Part shown: positions 1 through 9,643 of the stretch, piece after piece
Layout of the letters: each line of letters opens with the position of its first letter
Position numbering within the stretch: position 1 is the stretch's first letter
Assembly: GCA_020850225.1 (NCBI GenBank)
Contig: JADZFD010000085.1
Span: 1-54,019, forward strand
Length of the DNA: 54,019 bases
Origin: Saprospiraceae bacterium
GTDB lineage: Bacteria; Bacteroidota; Bacteroidia; Chitinophagales; Saprospiraceae
Reading direction: 5' to 3'
Notes under the pieces: model-generated
What the model was told of the DNA's origin: nothing
The model's input: the letters and a program-made list of their open reading frames with translations, nothing else
Database searches by the model: none
Made by a program: the position numbers and the translations under genes

Positions 1-2
1 GA

Positions 3-1760
3 TTATTAAGGGCAGAAATGGCCAAAAACAATATAGATGCAGTTATCATTCCAACCAGCGACCCGCATCAGAGCGAATATGTAAGTGATCACTGGCAGGA
101 ACGGGCATGGATATCAGGTTTTACCGGGTCAGCAGGTACTGTTGTTGTCACCCGGGATCATGCAGGACTGTGGACGGATTCCAGATATTTTCTTCAGGGA
201 GAGATGGAGCTCAAAGGTTCAGGATTTGAATTGCATAAAATGCTTAATCAGTTCGGTAATCCCTTCACTGAGTTTCTGGCTTCCCATTTAACACCGGGAT
301 CTGTAGTGGGTTTGAATGGGTTTATGTTCTCAAAAAACATGGTCGGAAACATTCAGAATGTACTGGCGGCTAATAATATATCCGTCAATCACCGTTGTGA
401 CTTAATAACATCTGTATGGCAGGACAGACCAGCTATTTCTGAAAGGGAAGTATCCGCACACGAAGTCGAGTTTTGCGGCAAATCCGTTGCTGAAAAGTTA
501 GCAGATATACGTAGTGGCATGAAAAATGCCGGAGCAGACTATTATCTGCTGACTACACTGGATGATATAGGATGGTCTCTGAATATCAGGGGTACGGATG
601 TAGATTACAATCCGGTTGCCATTTCATACGCCATCATAGGGATGGATGATGCTTATTTGTTTATTCATCCTGGCAAACTCAACGATGCAGCTACCCAACA
701 GCTCAAATCAAATAATATTAAAGTGTTACCATACGATTCCATAATCAGCTTCCTGAATCAGTTGGACTCAAACAAGTATATGCTATTGGATCCGGATTCC
801 TGCAGTCAGGCCTTGTATGAAGCCATCAATGCCAGGATAGTGCATGGTGCATCGTTGCCCAAATCCATGAAGGCTATTAAAAACCCGACTGAAATCAAGC
901 ATATCCGTACTGTCATGATGAAAGACGGCGCTGCGCTGGCTAATGCTTTTTACTGGATGGAACAAATGCTCTCTGCCGGCAATTCATTTACAGAGGTTGA
1001 TCTGGCACATAAACTGTCTGAATGCAGATCTCAGCAGCAACATTATCAGAATGAGAGTTTTGGGGCGATTATCGGCTATCGTTCCAATGGAGCAATAATC
1101 CACTATCATCCGATGCCGGATACGTGTAAGCAGATATTGCCGGAAGGGATATTGCTCGTGGACAGTGGTGGTCAATACCGCGATGGCACTACTGACATTA
1201 CACGAACATTTACATTGAGCAATCCTTCGGATGAGGAAAAAACCAATTATACGCTCGTGCTCAAGGGAATGATTGCCCTTTCACAGGCGCGCTTTCCGGA
1301 AGGTACTGCCGGTGTACAACTCGACATACTTGCCCGACAGTTTTTGTGGCAGAAAGGACTCAATTACGGACATGGCACCGGACATGGAGTAGGTTTTTTT
1401 ATGAATGTACATGAACCACCACAGGGCTTTGTCAATAATTTCTCAGAACGGGGAAAAACCATCCATGTTGCCGGTATGCTCACCAGTAACGAACCTGGAT
1501 TTTATAAGGAAGGTAGCTACGGCATGCGCATTGAAAACCTTATTCTGAGTGTCCCGTCCGGCCATGAGGGGTTTTTAGAGTTTGAAACAGTTACTTTATA
1601 TCCGTTTGACCTCAATCTTACAGACATCCGTCTCCTGTCTCCCGAAGAAAAAGTGTGGATTAATACTTATCACAACCACGTTTTTGAGCATGTTTCACCG
1701 TATATTCAGGATAAAAATGTCAGATTGTGGTTTAAAGATAAATGCGGCAATCTAGGATAA
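3..1760 (+). CDS. Xaa-Pro aminopeptidase (aminopeptidase P, M24B), 5' end missing
   Basis: Removes N-terminal residues that precede proline in peptides; a cytoplasmic two-metal enzyme of the M24 (pita-bread) fold. The first ATG is at 18, but the same frame stays open to the window edge and reads LLRAEMAKNNIDA, which fits the usual start of the family, so the gene begins outside the window. The creatinase-like N-terminal domains cover roughly the first 300 residues. The catalytic domain follows, with the metal ligands visible in order: the two Asp of VDSGGQYRDGTTD, His of GHGTGHGVG, Glu of SNEPGFY and Glu of EFETVTLYP. The extended length (over 580 residues) matches the long, three-domain aminopeptidase P type found in Bacteroidota and in eukaryotic cytosol. 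It converges with prfC, 8 bp away. Family assignment is secure; substrate range is inferred. Confidence 0.93.
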   Translation, partial: LLRAEMAKNNIDAVIIPTSDPHQSEYVSDHWQERAWISGFTGSAGTVVVTRDHAGLWTDSRYFLQGEMELKGSGFELHKMLNQFGNPFTEFLASHLTPGSVVGLNGFMFSKNMVGNIQNVLAANNISVNHRCDLITSVWQDRPAISEREVSAHEVEFCGKSVAEKLADIRSGMKNAGADYYLLTTLDDIGWSLNIRGTDVDYNPVAISYAIIGMDDAYLFIHPGKLNDAATQQLKSNNIKVLPYDSIISFLNQLDSNKYMLLDPDSCSQALYEAINARIVHGASLPKSMKAIKNPTEIKHIRTVMMKDGAALANAFYWMEQMLSAGNSFTEVDLAHKLSECRSQQQHYQNESFGAIIGYRSNGAIIHYHPMPDTCKQILPEGILLVDSGGQYRDGTTDITRTFTLSNPSDEEKTNYTLVLKGMIALSQARFPEGTAGVQLDILARQFLWQKGLNYGHGTGHGVGFFMNVHEPPQGFVNNFSERGKTIHVAGMLTSNEPGFYKEGSYGMRIENLILSVPSGHEGFLEFETVTLYPFDLNLTDIRLLSPEEKVWINTYHNHVFEHVSPYIQDKNVRLWFKDKCGNLG

Positions 1761-1768
1761 AGGCAATT

Positions 1769-3349
1769 TTAATATTCACTGGTAAAATGAAAATCCACTT
1801 CCGGGTGATTTTCTTGTGCCATTTTGAGTGACCAGGCAGATTCCGCAAGGAAGACCAGCTTGCCGTCAGTATCTCTGGCGATGTCTTTTTTGCGTCGTGC
1901 AACCAATTCTTTCACAGCACCCGGGTTTTTGGAGTCTATCCAAAATGCCTTATAAAGATTTACAGGTTCATAGTCGCAGGAAGCTCCGTATTCATGCTTG
2001 AGCCGGTACTGAATGATATCAAACTGAAGTGCTCCTACTGTTCCGATGATTTTCCGGCCATTGTCTTCTTTTGTAAATAACTGAGCTACACCTTCATCCA
2101 TGAGCTGATCAAGTCCCTTGTTGAGTTGCTTGGTTTTCATCGGATCTGTATTGTTGACAAACCGGAACTGCTCAGGTGAAAAACTCGGAATACCTTTAAA
2201 ATGCAATTTCTCTCCTTCAGTAAGTGAATCTCCTATTTTGAAATTGCCAGAATCATAGAGACCAACAATATCCCCGGGATACGCTTCGTCTATGACCGAT
2301 TTTTTGGAAGCCATGAAAGCAGTGGGATTTGAAAATTTGAGATTTTTTTCCTGACGTACGTGGTAATAATTAGTATTGCGTTCAAAAGTACCGGAACATA
2401 CACGCAGGAAAGCGATTCTATCCCTGTGCTTGGGATCCATATTCGCATGAATCTTGAATATAAACCCGGTAAATTTTTCTTCCTCCGGCTGGATATGGCG
2501 TTCTTCTGTATCTCTTCCCATTGGTTGAGGTGCAATATCTACAAAGCAGTCAAGAAGCTCTCTTACACCAAAATTATTGACCGCACTTCCAAAAAAAACC
2601 GGTGAAACGTCACCTTTCAGATAGTCTTCCCGGGAGAATTCAGGATATATGGACTCAATCGTATGCACTTCATCACGTAGTTCGTCTGCCAAAGGCTTAC
2701 CTATCTGGTCATCCAGTAAAGGGTCACTCAAATCAGATATTTTAAAGATATTATCATCATCCTGTTTCGCATGCGCCCTGAACAGGATAAGATTTTTTTC
2801 ATACAGACTATAGACTCCCTTGAAGCGCTGCCCCATACCTGCCGGCCAACTCAGCGGTATTACTTTTAATTTTAATTTTTGTTCTATTTCATCCAGCAAA
2901 TCAAATCCATCTTTCCCTTCTCTGTCGAGTTTATTGATAAAAACGATGATGGGTGTCTTGCGCATACGGCATACTTCGACGAGTCTTTCAGTTTGTTCTT
3001 CTACCCCTTTGGCTACGTCAATCACTACAATGACACTATCGACAGCTGTCAGTGTTCTGTATGTATCTTCCGCAAAGTCCTTGTGTCCGGGTGTATCCAA
3101 AATATTGATTTGCTTATCCCGGTATTCAAATGCCATCACTGACGTTGCTACAGAGATACCTCTTTGTTTCTCTATTTCCATAAAGTCAGACGTAGCATGT
3201 TTTTTGATTTTATTGGACTTTACAGCACCAGCCTCCTGAATAGCACCACCAAAAAGCAATAATTTTTCTGTCAGTGTCGTTTTACCGGCATCCGGGTGCG
3301 CTATGATAGCGAAAGTCTTTCTTTTTTGTAATTCGTCCAAAAAAACCAT
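1769..3349 (-). CDS. prfC: Peptide chain release factor 3
   Basis: GTPase that recycles release factors RF1 and RF2 from the ribosome after translation termination. The 526-residue length is the normal RF3 length. The G-domain is complete: P-loop AHPDAGKT at residues 17-24, the switch II DTPGH motif, and NKLD for guanine recognition. The elongation-factor-like domains II and III follow. The start at 3349 is supported by the family-typical N-terminus and by a TAnnTTTG promoter box 29 bp upstream. It lies downstream of two transporter genes on the same strand, 71 bp away, but has its own promoter box, so co-transcription is optional. Confidence 0.95.
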   Translation of the reverse strand: MVFLDELQKRKTFAIIAHPDAGKTTLTEKLLLFGGAIQEAGAVKSNKIKKHATSDFMEIEKQRGISVATSVMAFEYRDKQINILDTPGHKDFAEDTYRTLTAVDSVIVVIDVAKGVEEQTERLVEVCRMRKTPIIVFINKLDREGKDGFDLLDEIEQKLKLKVIPLSWPAGMGQRFKGVYSLYEKNLILFRAHAKQDDDNIFKISDLSDPLLDDQIGKPLADELRDEVHTIESIYPEFSREDYLKGDVSPVFFGSAVNNFGVRELLDCFVDIAPQPMGRDTEERHIQPEEEKFTGFIFKIHANMDPKHRDRIAFLRVCSGTFERNTNYYHVRQEKNLKFSNPTAFMASKKSVIDEAYPGDIVGLYDSGNFKIGDSLTEGEKLHFKGIPSFSPEQFRFVNNTDPMKTKQLNKGLDQLMDEGVAQLFTKEDNGRKIIGTVGALQFDIIQYRLKHEYGASCDYEPVNLYKAFWIDSKNPGAVKELVARRKKDIARDTDGKLVFLAESAWSLKMAQENHPEVDFHFTSEY

Positions 3350-3377
3350 ATCGTCTGCTTTATTTTAAAAAAGGTCG

Positions 3378-3385
3378 CAAAGTTA
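3378..3385 (-). promoter_or_regulatory. TAnnTTTG -7 box for prfC
   Basis: The minus strand reads TAACTTTG, an exact match to the Bacteroidota -7 consensus, 29 bp before the prfC start. No convincing -33 box was seen. Confidence 0.6.
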
Positions 3386-3420
3386 CAGTTTTTTATGGAA
3401 TATTTTGAATACCGGCAATG

Positions 3421-4554
3421 TCAAACCACTGGTTTCCTCCTGAGATAAAGCACACCAGTCAAAACCAACGTTATAGCTACGAGGCTTGTCAGTTCCTTTA
3501 CCCATGCCTGCAATGCAGACAGATTCAGGAGGTTTTCAGGCATTTTTATAGAAACAATATAGGCGATATGATTATCAACAAAAAATCCGGCTATTACCAT
3601 TACTATAGCCAGCAATATAAAAAAGAGTCCTGAATACCTGTATTCATTTCCAATAGGATATAACCGACTTGCCAAGTATTGACCAGCTACTAATGATACA
3701 GGAAAAAAAAGTAAGAACATAATCGGCGTGTCCATCGTATAATAATAGCCCATACTGAATGTCAGCAGCAATATCATAAAAAACAGCCATCCCTGATTGA
3801 CCCACTTTGAAGTTCTAATATCAACTGCATACCTGAGAATCAGTATGATTGCAACTGATAAGGGCAAAACAAGTCTGCTAAAAATCGATTGGCTATAGTC
3901 CGGTAATAACAAAGCCCATACAAACAGAGATACTTCTGTGACGGTAAGTAACATCCATATCATTACTCCTGTAAAAGACGGTGCTACTGCCAGGTCATTA
4001 TCATTGACGATGTCAGAACTGAACCTGATTCCCGACGGCAGTTTCAGAGATATCAGTAACTGCATGATCAGAAATAAAATCAATATCCCAACTGAACCGA
4101 ACAGTAATTTCTCATTTGAATAATCCACCAACCTTACGATTGCAGTAAAAGCAAACGCAGCAAATACCACCATATTGAAAATATACAACCTCTGTCCGGA
4201 AGTTGAATTATATCTCATCACAACCTGACCCAATAAGATGCCCTGACATACCATAACCAACAAATATAACCAAAGTACAGGGCTGAATGCAAAGGCTCCT
4301 ATTACCAGCATATTGCAAACCAGTGCTACATTCATCGTTGTTTTACTGGTTTTGAATCTTAACAACACTAACAACCCCGCAATCAAGCACAATAATCCCA
4401 GGCTCAGGCCTTCAGCTTTGTAATCAAAATCAGTATTAATGAATGTTAACAGAGGATACATACTATGCCAAAAAGCGATATAAAACCCGGTAAAAGCTAC
4501 TGAAACACCATATCCTTTCATCAGAAAAGGTTTATTTGTATTCGATGGATTCAT
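3421..4554 (-). CDS. Polytopic membrane protein of unknown function
   Basis: A 377-residue protein made almost entirely of hydrophobic segments, about eleven or twelve transmembrane helices, with no soluble domain and no motif I recognise. Its start codon overlaps the 3' end of the upstream MFS gene by 23 bp, which suggests translational coupling and a job linked to that transporter. It could be a divergent MFS-like permease, since the helix count and length fit, but I see no MFS signature loop. Cytoplasmic-membrane location is clear from composition; function is not. Confidence 0.75.
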   Translation of the reverse strand: MNPSNTNKPFLMKGYGVSVAFTGFYIAFWHSMYPLLTFINTDFDYKAEGLSLGLLCLIAGLLVLLRFKTSKTTMNVALVCNMLVIGAFAFSPVLWLYLLVMVCQGILLGQVVMRYNSTSGQRLYIFNMVVFAAFAFTAIVRLVDYSNEKLLFGSVGILILFLIMQLLISLKLPSGIRFSSDIVNDNDLAVAPSFTGVMIWMLLTVTEVSLFVWALLLPDYSQSIFSRLVLPLSVAIILILRYAVDIRTSKWVNQGWLFFMILLLTFSMGYYYTMDTPIMFLLFFPVSLVAGQYLASRLYPIGNEYRYSGLFFILLAIVMVIAGFFVDNHIAYIVSIKMPENLLNLSALQAWVKELTSLVAITLVLTGVLYLRRKPVV

Positions 4555-5743
4555 TCTTGAACATCAAGGCAAACAGTATAAGAACTGCTGCTGCAAACCC
4601 TGCAGGATACATCCAGATTGTCTGCCAATTGCCACTGTTAGCATCAGCGATTATTCCAGCAATCCAGAATCCGACCAGCATTCCTACACCATAGGTCGCC
4701 AGTGTAATGAGTCCCTGTGCTGCACTTTTGATACCTTCACTTGCCTTGGCATCTGTATAAATCTGACCGCTGACAAAGAAAAAGTCATAACATATTCCAT
4801 GCAAAGCAATGCCCATCAGTAACATATATGTGCGGTTGTCAGCATCGCCGTATGCGAAAAGAACATACCTCAATACCCATGCCATCATACCTACCAGGAT
4901 CGTATTTTTAAAGCCATATTTTTTAAAAAAAAACGGAAGTAACAACATAAACAAGACTTCAGACATTTGCCCGATCGTCATTTTGGCAGTTGGATTTTCC
5001 ATACCTATATCTACTAAAAACGGATTGGCATAACTGTAATAAAATGCCAGTGGAATACATATCAAAATAGCAGAAATAAAAAATATCAGATAATTGCGGT
5101 TGGCAAGTAGTTTGATCGCATCCAGACCCAGCATGGAGCTGATACTTGCTGAAGTATTATCTTTTCCTTTTGGAGGAGTAGCAGGCAGTGAAAAACTAAA
5201 AACTCCTAATAATACCGATGCTACCGCAGCCATCAGAAAGGTGTTTTTCAACGCTCCTCCTGCTATATTACCGGCTTCATCCCATCTAAATACATAGCTA
5301 ATCATCAATCCGGCAGCAATCCAGCCTATAGTCCCCCATACGCGGATGGCGGAAAACTCTTTAGCCGGATCCTTCATCTGATTGAACGATACACTGTTGA
5401 CCAATGCCAACGTTGGCATATACGCTATCATATAGCCAAGTACATATGGATAAAACGCACCGAAATCCGTCGATTGTGCCATCAGATACATCAATAAAGC
5501 ACCCAAAATATGCAGTACTCCCAATATTTTTTCTGCATTGAAATAACGGTCTGCAATCATACCTATGATAAACGGAGCAATGATTGCACCCCAGGATTGG
5601 GTTCCGAATGCTGCCGCTATCTGCCCACCTGAAGCAGCCATATTGTTTCCTAAAAAGGTACCCAATGTAACAAACCAGGCTCCCCATACAAAAAATTGGA
5701 GAAACATCATGGCTGAAAGTTGTATCTGCGTGGATTTATTCAT
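4532..5743 (-). CDS. MFS transporter, nucleoside permease (NupG/XapB) type
   Basis: A 403-residue, twelve-helix major facilitator. The opening FLQFFVWGAWFVTLGTFL resembles the first helix of the nucleoside:H+ symporter family, and the FIIGMIADRYFNAEKILG loop between helices 2 and 3 is the family's version of the MFS GxxxDRxG loop. The length matches the NupG family (about 400-420). Transport of a nucleoside or related sugar is inferred from family only. It is the first gene of a coupled pair with the following membrane protein, which starts 23 bp before this gene ends. A TAnnTTTG box lies 27 bp upstream of its start. Confidence 0.83.
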   Translation of the reverse strand: MNKSTQIQLSAMMFLQFFVWGAWFVTLGTFLGNNMAASGGQIAAAFGTQSWGAIIAPFIIGMIADRYFNAEKILGVLHILGALLMYLMAQSTDFGAFYPYVLGYMIAYMPTLALVNSVSFNQMKDPAKEFSAIRVWGTIGWIAAGLMISYVFRWDEAGNIAGGALKNTFLMAAVASVLLGVFSFSLPATPPKGKDNTSASISSMLGLDAIKLLANRNYLIFFISAILICIPLAFYYSYANPFLVDIGMENPTAKMTIGQMSEVLFMLLLPFFFKKYGFKNTILVGMMAWVLRYVLFAYGDADNRTYMLLMGIALHGICYDFFFVSGQIYTDAKASEGIKSAAQGLITLATYGVGMLVGFWIAGIIADANSGNWQTIWMYPAGFAAAVLILFALMFKNESIEYK

Positions 5744-5769
5744 TTTCAGTATTGGTTATTATTAATTAT

Positions 5770-5777
5770 CAAATGTA
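5770..5777 (-). promoter_or_regulatory. TAnnTTTG -7 box for the MFS transporter
   Basis: The minus strand reads TACATTTG, an exact consensus match, 27 bp before the MFS start codon. Confidence 0.55.
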
Positions 5778-6144
5778 ATGTAATGTTGGATATTATTGAA
5801 TATATTAATTTATTAAAAACATATAAAATCAGATATATCTAACTACTGTTGAACAAACGCTGGATTCTTTTGAATGTATTAATGAGATTAACAATTTAAA
5901 ATACACTTCAAAAAAACAATCATCTTCCGTCTTTTACACCGGATTACTACCCATACTGCAATTCCTGCATCTCTGCGAAACCTTTCCAGGAGCCGATATA
6001 TTCCTATTATTATCAAACAAAGATAGATACAATCTGTAATTCATGGAACTACCGACAGATAAATATTTATTTTTTTAAAAATCTTAAAATATTCATACCT
6101 ATTCACGGAAAATTCAAACCGATTGAAATAAAATACACTTATAT
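5778..6144. other. Gene-free AT-rich stretch between divergent genes
   Basis: Region between the divergent MFS and SQR genes. It is AT-rich, holds no open frame with coding character, and shows no clear hairpin or known RNA. The promoters for the two flanking genes sit at its edges. Confidence 0.5.
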
Positions 6145-6162
6145 GTTACATAAGTTACATTA
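6145..6162 (+). repeat. Tandem 9-bp repeat upstream of the SQR gene, possible activator site
   Basis: GTTACATAA is followed at once by GTTACATTA, two direct copies with one mismatch, ending 18 bp before the -7 box at 6181. Position and repeat make it a candidate site for a transcription activator that contacts RNA polymerase near the -33 region. No regulator can be named from the sequence. Confidence 0.35.
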
Positions 6163-6180
6163 ATATGTCGTTTTTTTTAT

Positions 6181-6188
6181 TAGGTTTG
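6181..6188 (+). promoter_or_regulatory. TAnnTTTG -7 box for the SQR gene
   Basis: TAGGTTTG, exact match to the consensus, 30 bp before the ATG at 6219. Confidence 0.6.
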
Positions 6189-6218
6189 TAATTTAAGTAA
6201 ATTCAAAACAATAACAAA

Positions 6219-7454
6219 ATGTCTGACAAATTACCCAGAATACTCATTATTGGCGCCGGTACGGGGGGCATTATGGTAGCTTCACGCCTTAAAACGATAC
6301 GTGCAAACGTAGATATAACCATTGTTGACCCTGCAGATACGCATTGGTATCAACCGGCGTGGACATTAGTAGGTGCAGGAACCTATGATATGAAAAAAAC
6401 ATCAAAACCAATAGCTGACCTGATACCTAAAGGCGTTAAATGGGTAAAAGATGAAGTGACAGGATTTAAACCGGATGAAAACAAAATCACTATGAAGACC
6501 AGTGGTGATCTGGAATATGACTATCTGGTAGTATCGCCAGGTCTTGTTATGGACACTTCACTTATTGAAGGACTGACAGAGGCGTTGGGTCATGGTGTCG
6601 TTTGTTCCAATTATACAGATCCTGAACATACCTGGGAAGTCCTCCGTAATTTCAAAGGAGGCAATGCTATCTTTACACAGCCAACAACGCCAATAAAGTG
6701 TGGTGGAGCTCCTCAAAAAATTGCTTACCTTGCTGCTGACTATATCAGAAAAAAAGGGCTTGCAGATAAGACCAATCTGTCATTTATAACGCCTGGAACG
6801 GTTATTTTTGGTGTTCCACAGGTAGCGGAAACCTTACATAAGGTCCTCGATAGATATAAAATGGACTTCAAAACTTATTATGCACCGGTAAAAATTGATG
6901 GTCCGAACAGAAAGATTACTTTCAAAAATATCAAGCCCAAAGATGGTGGCTCAGAAGATAACCGGCCGGATGAATGGACTATGGACTTCGACCTGCTGCA
7001 TCTTGCGCCACCACAGACAGCACCCAAATTTGTAAAGGAATCCGTACTGGCAAATGAAACGGGCTGGTTAGATGTGGACATTAACTCACTGCAACATACA
7101 AAATACAAAAATATATTCGGACTGGGTGATGTAGCCGCCGTTCCAACAGCCAAAACAGGAGCTGCTATCCGCAAACAAATGCCTGTAGTCATTGACAATA
7201 TATTGAACCTGATAAAAAACAATGCACTGGGCAATATGAGTTATCAAGGTTATTCTTCCTGTCCTTTGGTAACAGGATATGGCAAGATGGTGCTGGCAGA
7301 ATTTAATTACAAAAATGAATTTACGCCGGATCCAATGCTGAAATACATGCTTGTTTTTGACAGTTATAAAGAGCACTGGCGATTATGGATGCTAAAAAAA
7401 TATGGCCTTCCTTACCTGTACTGGAATAAGATGATGAAAGGAAAGGATGTCTAA
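6219..7454 (+). CDS. sqr: Sulfide:quinone oxidoreductase (FAD-dependent)
   Basis: Oxidises sulfide at a Cys pair and passes electrons through FAD to the quinone pool; a peripheral membrane flavoprotein. The dinucleotide-binding GAGTGG lies at residues 12-17, and the second FAD contact is in FGLGDVAAVPTAKTGAA near residues 300-315. Three cysteines match the redox positions of the family: C129, C161 (PIKCGGAPQK) and C348 (SSCPLVTGYGK). The motifs around C161 and C348 are those of the SQR type related to mitochondrial SQOR. The length of 411 is normal. A single-gene unit: its own promoter box upstream and a strong hairpin terminator downstream. It may serve detoxification rather than lithotrophy, which the sequence cannot decide. 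Confidence 0.88.
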   Translation: MSDKLPRILIIGAGTGGIMVASRLKTIRANVDITIVDPADTHWYQPAWTLVGAGTYDMKKTSKPIADLIPKGVKWVKDEVTGFKPDENKITMKTSGDLEYDYLVVSPGLVMDTSLIEGLTEALGHGVVCSNYTDPEHTWEVLRNFKGGNAIFTQPTTPIKCGGAPQKIAYLAADYIRKKGLADKTNLSFITPGTVIFGVPQVAETLHKVLDRYKMDFKTYYAPVKIDGPNRKITFKNIKPKDGGSEDNRPDEWTMDFDLLHLAPPQTAPKFVKESVLANETGWLDVDINSLQHTKYKNIFGLGDVAAVPTAKTGAAIRKQMPVVIDNILNLIKNNALGNMSYQGYSSCPLVTGYGKMVLAEFNYKNEFTPDPMLKYMLVFDSYKEHWRLWMLKKYGLPYLYWNKMMKGKDV

Positions 7455-7560
7455 AGCCTGCTTCTTTTTTACAAAATAGTCTGGTCTTCAGGTAAATATT
7501 TTAGACCGTTTGAATAAATAATATTGAGATATCTTCCTGAAAACTTTTTTTTAAATAAAT

Positions 7561-7594
7561 TAAAGGAGACATACTAATCCGTATGTCTCCTTTA
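7561..7594. terminator. Bidirectional hairpin terminator between sqr and fumC
   Basis: Perfect 14-bp stem (TAAAGGAGACATAC paired with GTATGTCTCCTTTA) with a 6-base loop, between two convergent genes. A run of T lies on the right and a run of A/T on the left (7545-7560), so it can work in both directions. Confidence 0.85.
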
Positions 7595-7619
7595 ATTTAT
7601 TGAATCTTCATGATTTTTA

Positions 7620-9005
7620 TCAGATCATCTTTTCTGGTCTTACCCATGCATCAAATTCATCTGCAGTCAGATAACCCAATGCTACTGCTGCTTCTTTGAG
7701 CGTTGTATGTTCTTTATGTGCTTTTTTAGCAATTTCAGCGGCCTTGTCATAACCTATTTTGGTATTCAGGGCAGTAACCAGCATCAGAGAATTGTCCAGA
7801 TTGTATTTAATTCGAGGCTCGTTGGCTTCGATACCTGCAGCACAATGGTCGTTGAAACTAACACATGCATCCCCGATCAGGTTGGCAGATATCAGAAAGT
7901 TGTATATCATGACCGGTTTGAATACATTGAGTTCAAAATGACCGTTCATTCCCCCTATGTTGATGGTTACATCATTGCCCAATACCTGTGCCATAGCCAT
8001 CGTCAGCGCTTCAGACTGAGTCGGATTGACCTTGCCGGGCATGATTGACGAACCTGGTTCATTTTCCGGAATTGTAATTTCTCCGATTCCACATCGTGGA
8101 CCGGAAGCCAGCATCCGGATATCATTCCCTATTTTCATCAGGGAAACGGCTACCGTTTTAAGTGCACCGTGTGCCTCAACAATAGCATCGTGTGCCGCCA
8201 AACCTTCAAATTTATTGCTACCTGTTACAAAAGGCAACCCGGTGATTTCAGCAATCTTAGTAGCTACAAGTTCGGCATATCCCTTGGGAGTGTTGAGGCC
8301 GGTACCTACGGCAGTGCCGCCCAATGCCAGTTCTGACAGGTGTGCGAGTGTATTTTTTACAGCCCTGATTCCAAATTCGATTTGTGCCACATATCCGGAC
8401 AATTCTTGTCCCAAAGTAAGCGGTGTTGCGTCCATGAAGTGTGTGCGGCCAATTTTTACAACATGCATAAATTTTTCGGACTTGGCTTTTAGTGTATCTC
8501 TCAAAACTTCCAATCCAGGAAGCGTAACATCTGTCAGCGTCTTATAGGCGGCAATGTGCATTGCTGTTGGAAATGTATCGTTGGATGACTGCGATTTATT
8601 GACATCGTCATTTGGATGTAATGCCTTGACAGTATCGTCCAGCTTACCACCATTGATGACGTGGCCCCTATTGGCAATAACTTCGTTAAAATTCATGTTG
8701 GATTGTGTACCGGATCCCGTTTGCCATACTACCAATGGAAACTGATCGTCCAATTTTCCATCCAGAATTTCATGACACACTTTTTCTATCAGTACTTTCT
8801 TTTCTTCTGCCAGTACACCTAAGTCGCTATTTGCCCTGGCTGCTGCCATTTTAAGTGTGGCAAATGCACTCACGATTTCCTTTGGCATTCTTTGACCACC
8901 TATTTTAAAGTTTTCGGAAGAACGTTGTGTCTGTGCACCCCAGTATTTATCCGCAGGTACATCAATATACCCCATACTGTCTTTTTCCTTTCTGAACTGA
9001 CTCAT
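7620..9005 (-). CDS. fumC: Fumarate hydratase, class II
   Basis: Iron-free fumarase of the TCA cycle, converting fumarate and L-malate; a cytoplasmic homotetramer. The class II/aspartase signature [11 protein letters not shown] is present, as are the [10 protein letters not shown] and SSNDTFPTA active-site segments. I place the start at 9005 (protein begins [10 protein letters not shown], 461 residues, the usual length). A longer frame runs to 9074, but its extra 23 residues are not family-like, and a TAnnTTTG box at 9041-9048 lies inside that extension, which would put the longer start upstream of the promoter. Aspartase is a related alternative, but the overall pattern is that of FumC. Confidence 0.95.
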   Translation of the reverse strand: MSQFRKEKDSMGYIDVPADKYWGAQTQRSSENFKIGGQRMPKEIVSAFATLKMAAARANSDLGVLAEEKKVLIEKVCHEILDGKLDDQFPLVVWQTGSGTQSNMNFNEVIANRGHVINGGKLDDTVKALHPNDDVNKSQSSNDTFPTAMHIAAYKTLTDVTLPGLEVLRDTLKAKSEKFMHVVKIGRTHFMDATPLTLGQELSGYVAQIEFGIRAVKNTLAHLSELALGGTAVGTGLNTPKGYAELVATKIAEITGLPFVTGSNKFEGLAAHDAIVEAHGALKTVAVSLMKIGNDIRMLASGPRCGIGEITIPENEPGSSIMPGKVNPTQSEALTMAMAQVLGNDVTINIGGMNGHFELNVFKPVMIYNFLISANLIGDACVSFNDHCAAGIEANEPRIKYNLDNSLMLVTALNTKIGYDKAAEIAKKAHKEHTTLKEAAVALGYLTADEFDAWVRPEKMI

Positions 9006-9040
9006 ATTATTTTGATTGTTTATTACAAAAAATAAAGTTG

Positions 9041-9048
9041 CAAATTTA
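9041..9048 (-). promoter_or_regulatory. TAnnTTTG -7 box for fumC
   Basis: The minus strand reads TAAATTTG, an exact consensus match, 36 bp before the chosen fumC start. It supports the shorter protein start. Confidence 0.6.
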
Positions 9049-9213
9049 GTGAATTCCGATGCTTTTTTAAGCATACTTACTTCATACTAATGTAAAAAAC
9101 AAGACAATACAACCTTTGTTCTCAGGATATCACTATACGCTGTCCAATAATCGGGCGTTTTTTTTACTTTCGGATAGTATAAATGTAAAGCACCGTATTT
9201 ATTTATATTGGTG

Positions 9214-9311
9214 GATTCAAGTCATAAATACAACAGTATCTGAATTCTATAATTTTTCATCTAAAATTTCTATGGGTGTTTTATACCTTAGATTTAAGTC
9301 ATAAATGCAAC
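9214..9311 (-). pseudogene. Tail of a degenerate transposase gene with a duplicated 21-bp end sequence
   Basis: On the minus strand a short frame from about 9309 to the stop at 9247 reads LNLRYKTPIEILDEKL, which resembles the last residues of IS3 or IS30 family DDE transposases (Y-K-T-P-x-E). Upstream the frame is closed by a stop near 9315, so only the tail remains. A 21-bp sequence, minus-strand GTTG(C/T)ATTTATGACTT(A/G)AATC, occurs twice, at 9214-9234 and 9291-9311, with two mismatches. This may mark an IS end. The call rests on a short match and is tentative. Confidence 0.35.
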
Positions 9312-9415
9312 TTTACGGGAGATATAAAAGGTAGTAACAATTTTTATCAAAAGAAAGGAGCGAACTCCTTTCCTCTGAATGGTAAAGTTACTATATTGTC
9401 TCCCGTCCAAAGTTG
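9308..9415. repeat. Nested inverted repeat, about 108 nt, structured DNA or RNA element
   Basis: Successive arms pair across one centre: CAACTTT (9308-9314) with AAAGTTG (9409-9415); ACGGGAGA (9315-9322) with TCTCCCGT (9399-9406); TAGTAAC (9332-9338) with GTTACTA (9387-9393); and AAAGGAG (9354-9360) with CTCCTTT (9365-9371) around a CGAA loop. Four perfect nested stems are unlikely by chance. It sits next to the transposase tail, so it may be the end or remnant of a mobile element. A structured RNA is the alternative. Confidence 0.55.
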
Positions 9416-9567
9416 TCAATATAGGTCACTTTACACAAACACGAAGGTACACAATAAATGTAATGAAAAAACAAGGATATCTGTAAAAGTGTGTATAACA
9501 AATTGCACTTTTATTATGAATCTTATTGGTTAACTATATTTTGTCGCCTCGAGCCGGCTAGGCTTTT

Positions 9568-9590
9568 ACTTTTTTCATTGCCAAAAAAGT
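9568..9590. repeat. Hairpin inside the MITE-like element
   Basis: ACTTTTTT (9568-9575) pairs with AAAAAAGT (9583-9590) around a 7-base loop. Short A/T-rich arms of this kind recur in Bacteroidota intergenic repeats as I remember them, but I cannot confirm a match. Confidence 0.4.
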
Positions 9591-9643
9591 AAACAAAAAG
9601 TCTAGATCAAAAAAGGCGATTGCATAGCACCGTTCTCTTCATG

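Noticed and set aside
18-1760. Complete aminopeptidase P gene starting at ATG 18
   Set aside because: Codons before 18 continue the family N-terminus without a stop, so the true start is outside the window.
2820-3239. 139-codon frame opposite prfC
   Set aside because: Fully antisense to a secure gene; the translation has no family resemblance.
8026-8547. 173-codon frame opposite fumC
   Set aside because: Lies antisense to the conserved fumarase sequence and is only open because of its codon use.
7620-9074. Longer fumC start at 9074
   Set aside because: The promoter box at 9041-9048 lies downstream of that start, and the extra residues do not fit the family.
9116-9533. Two overlapping plus-strand frames in the fumC-ruvC gap
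   Set aside because: They run across inverted repeats and the transposase tail and have no coding character.
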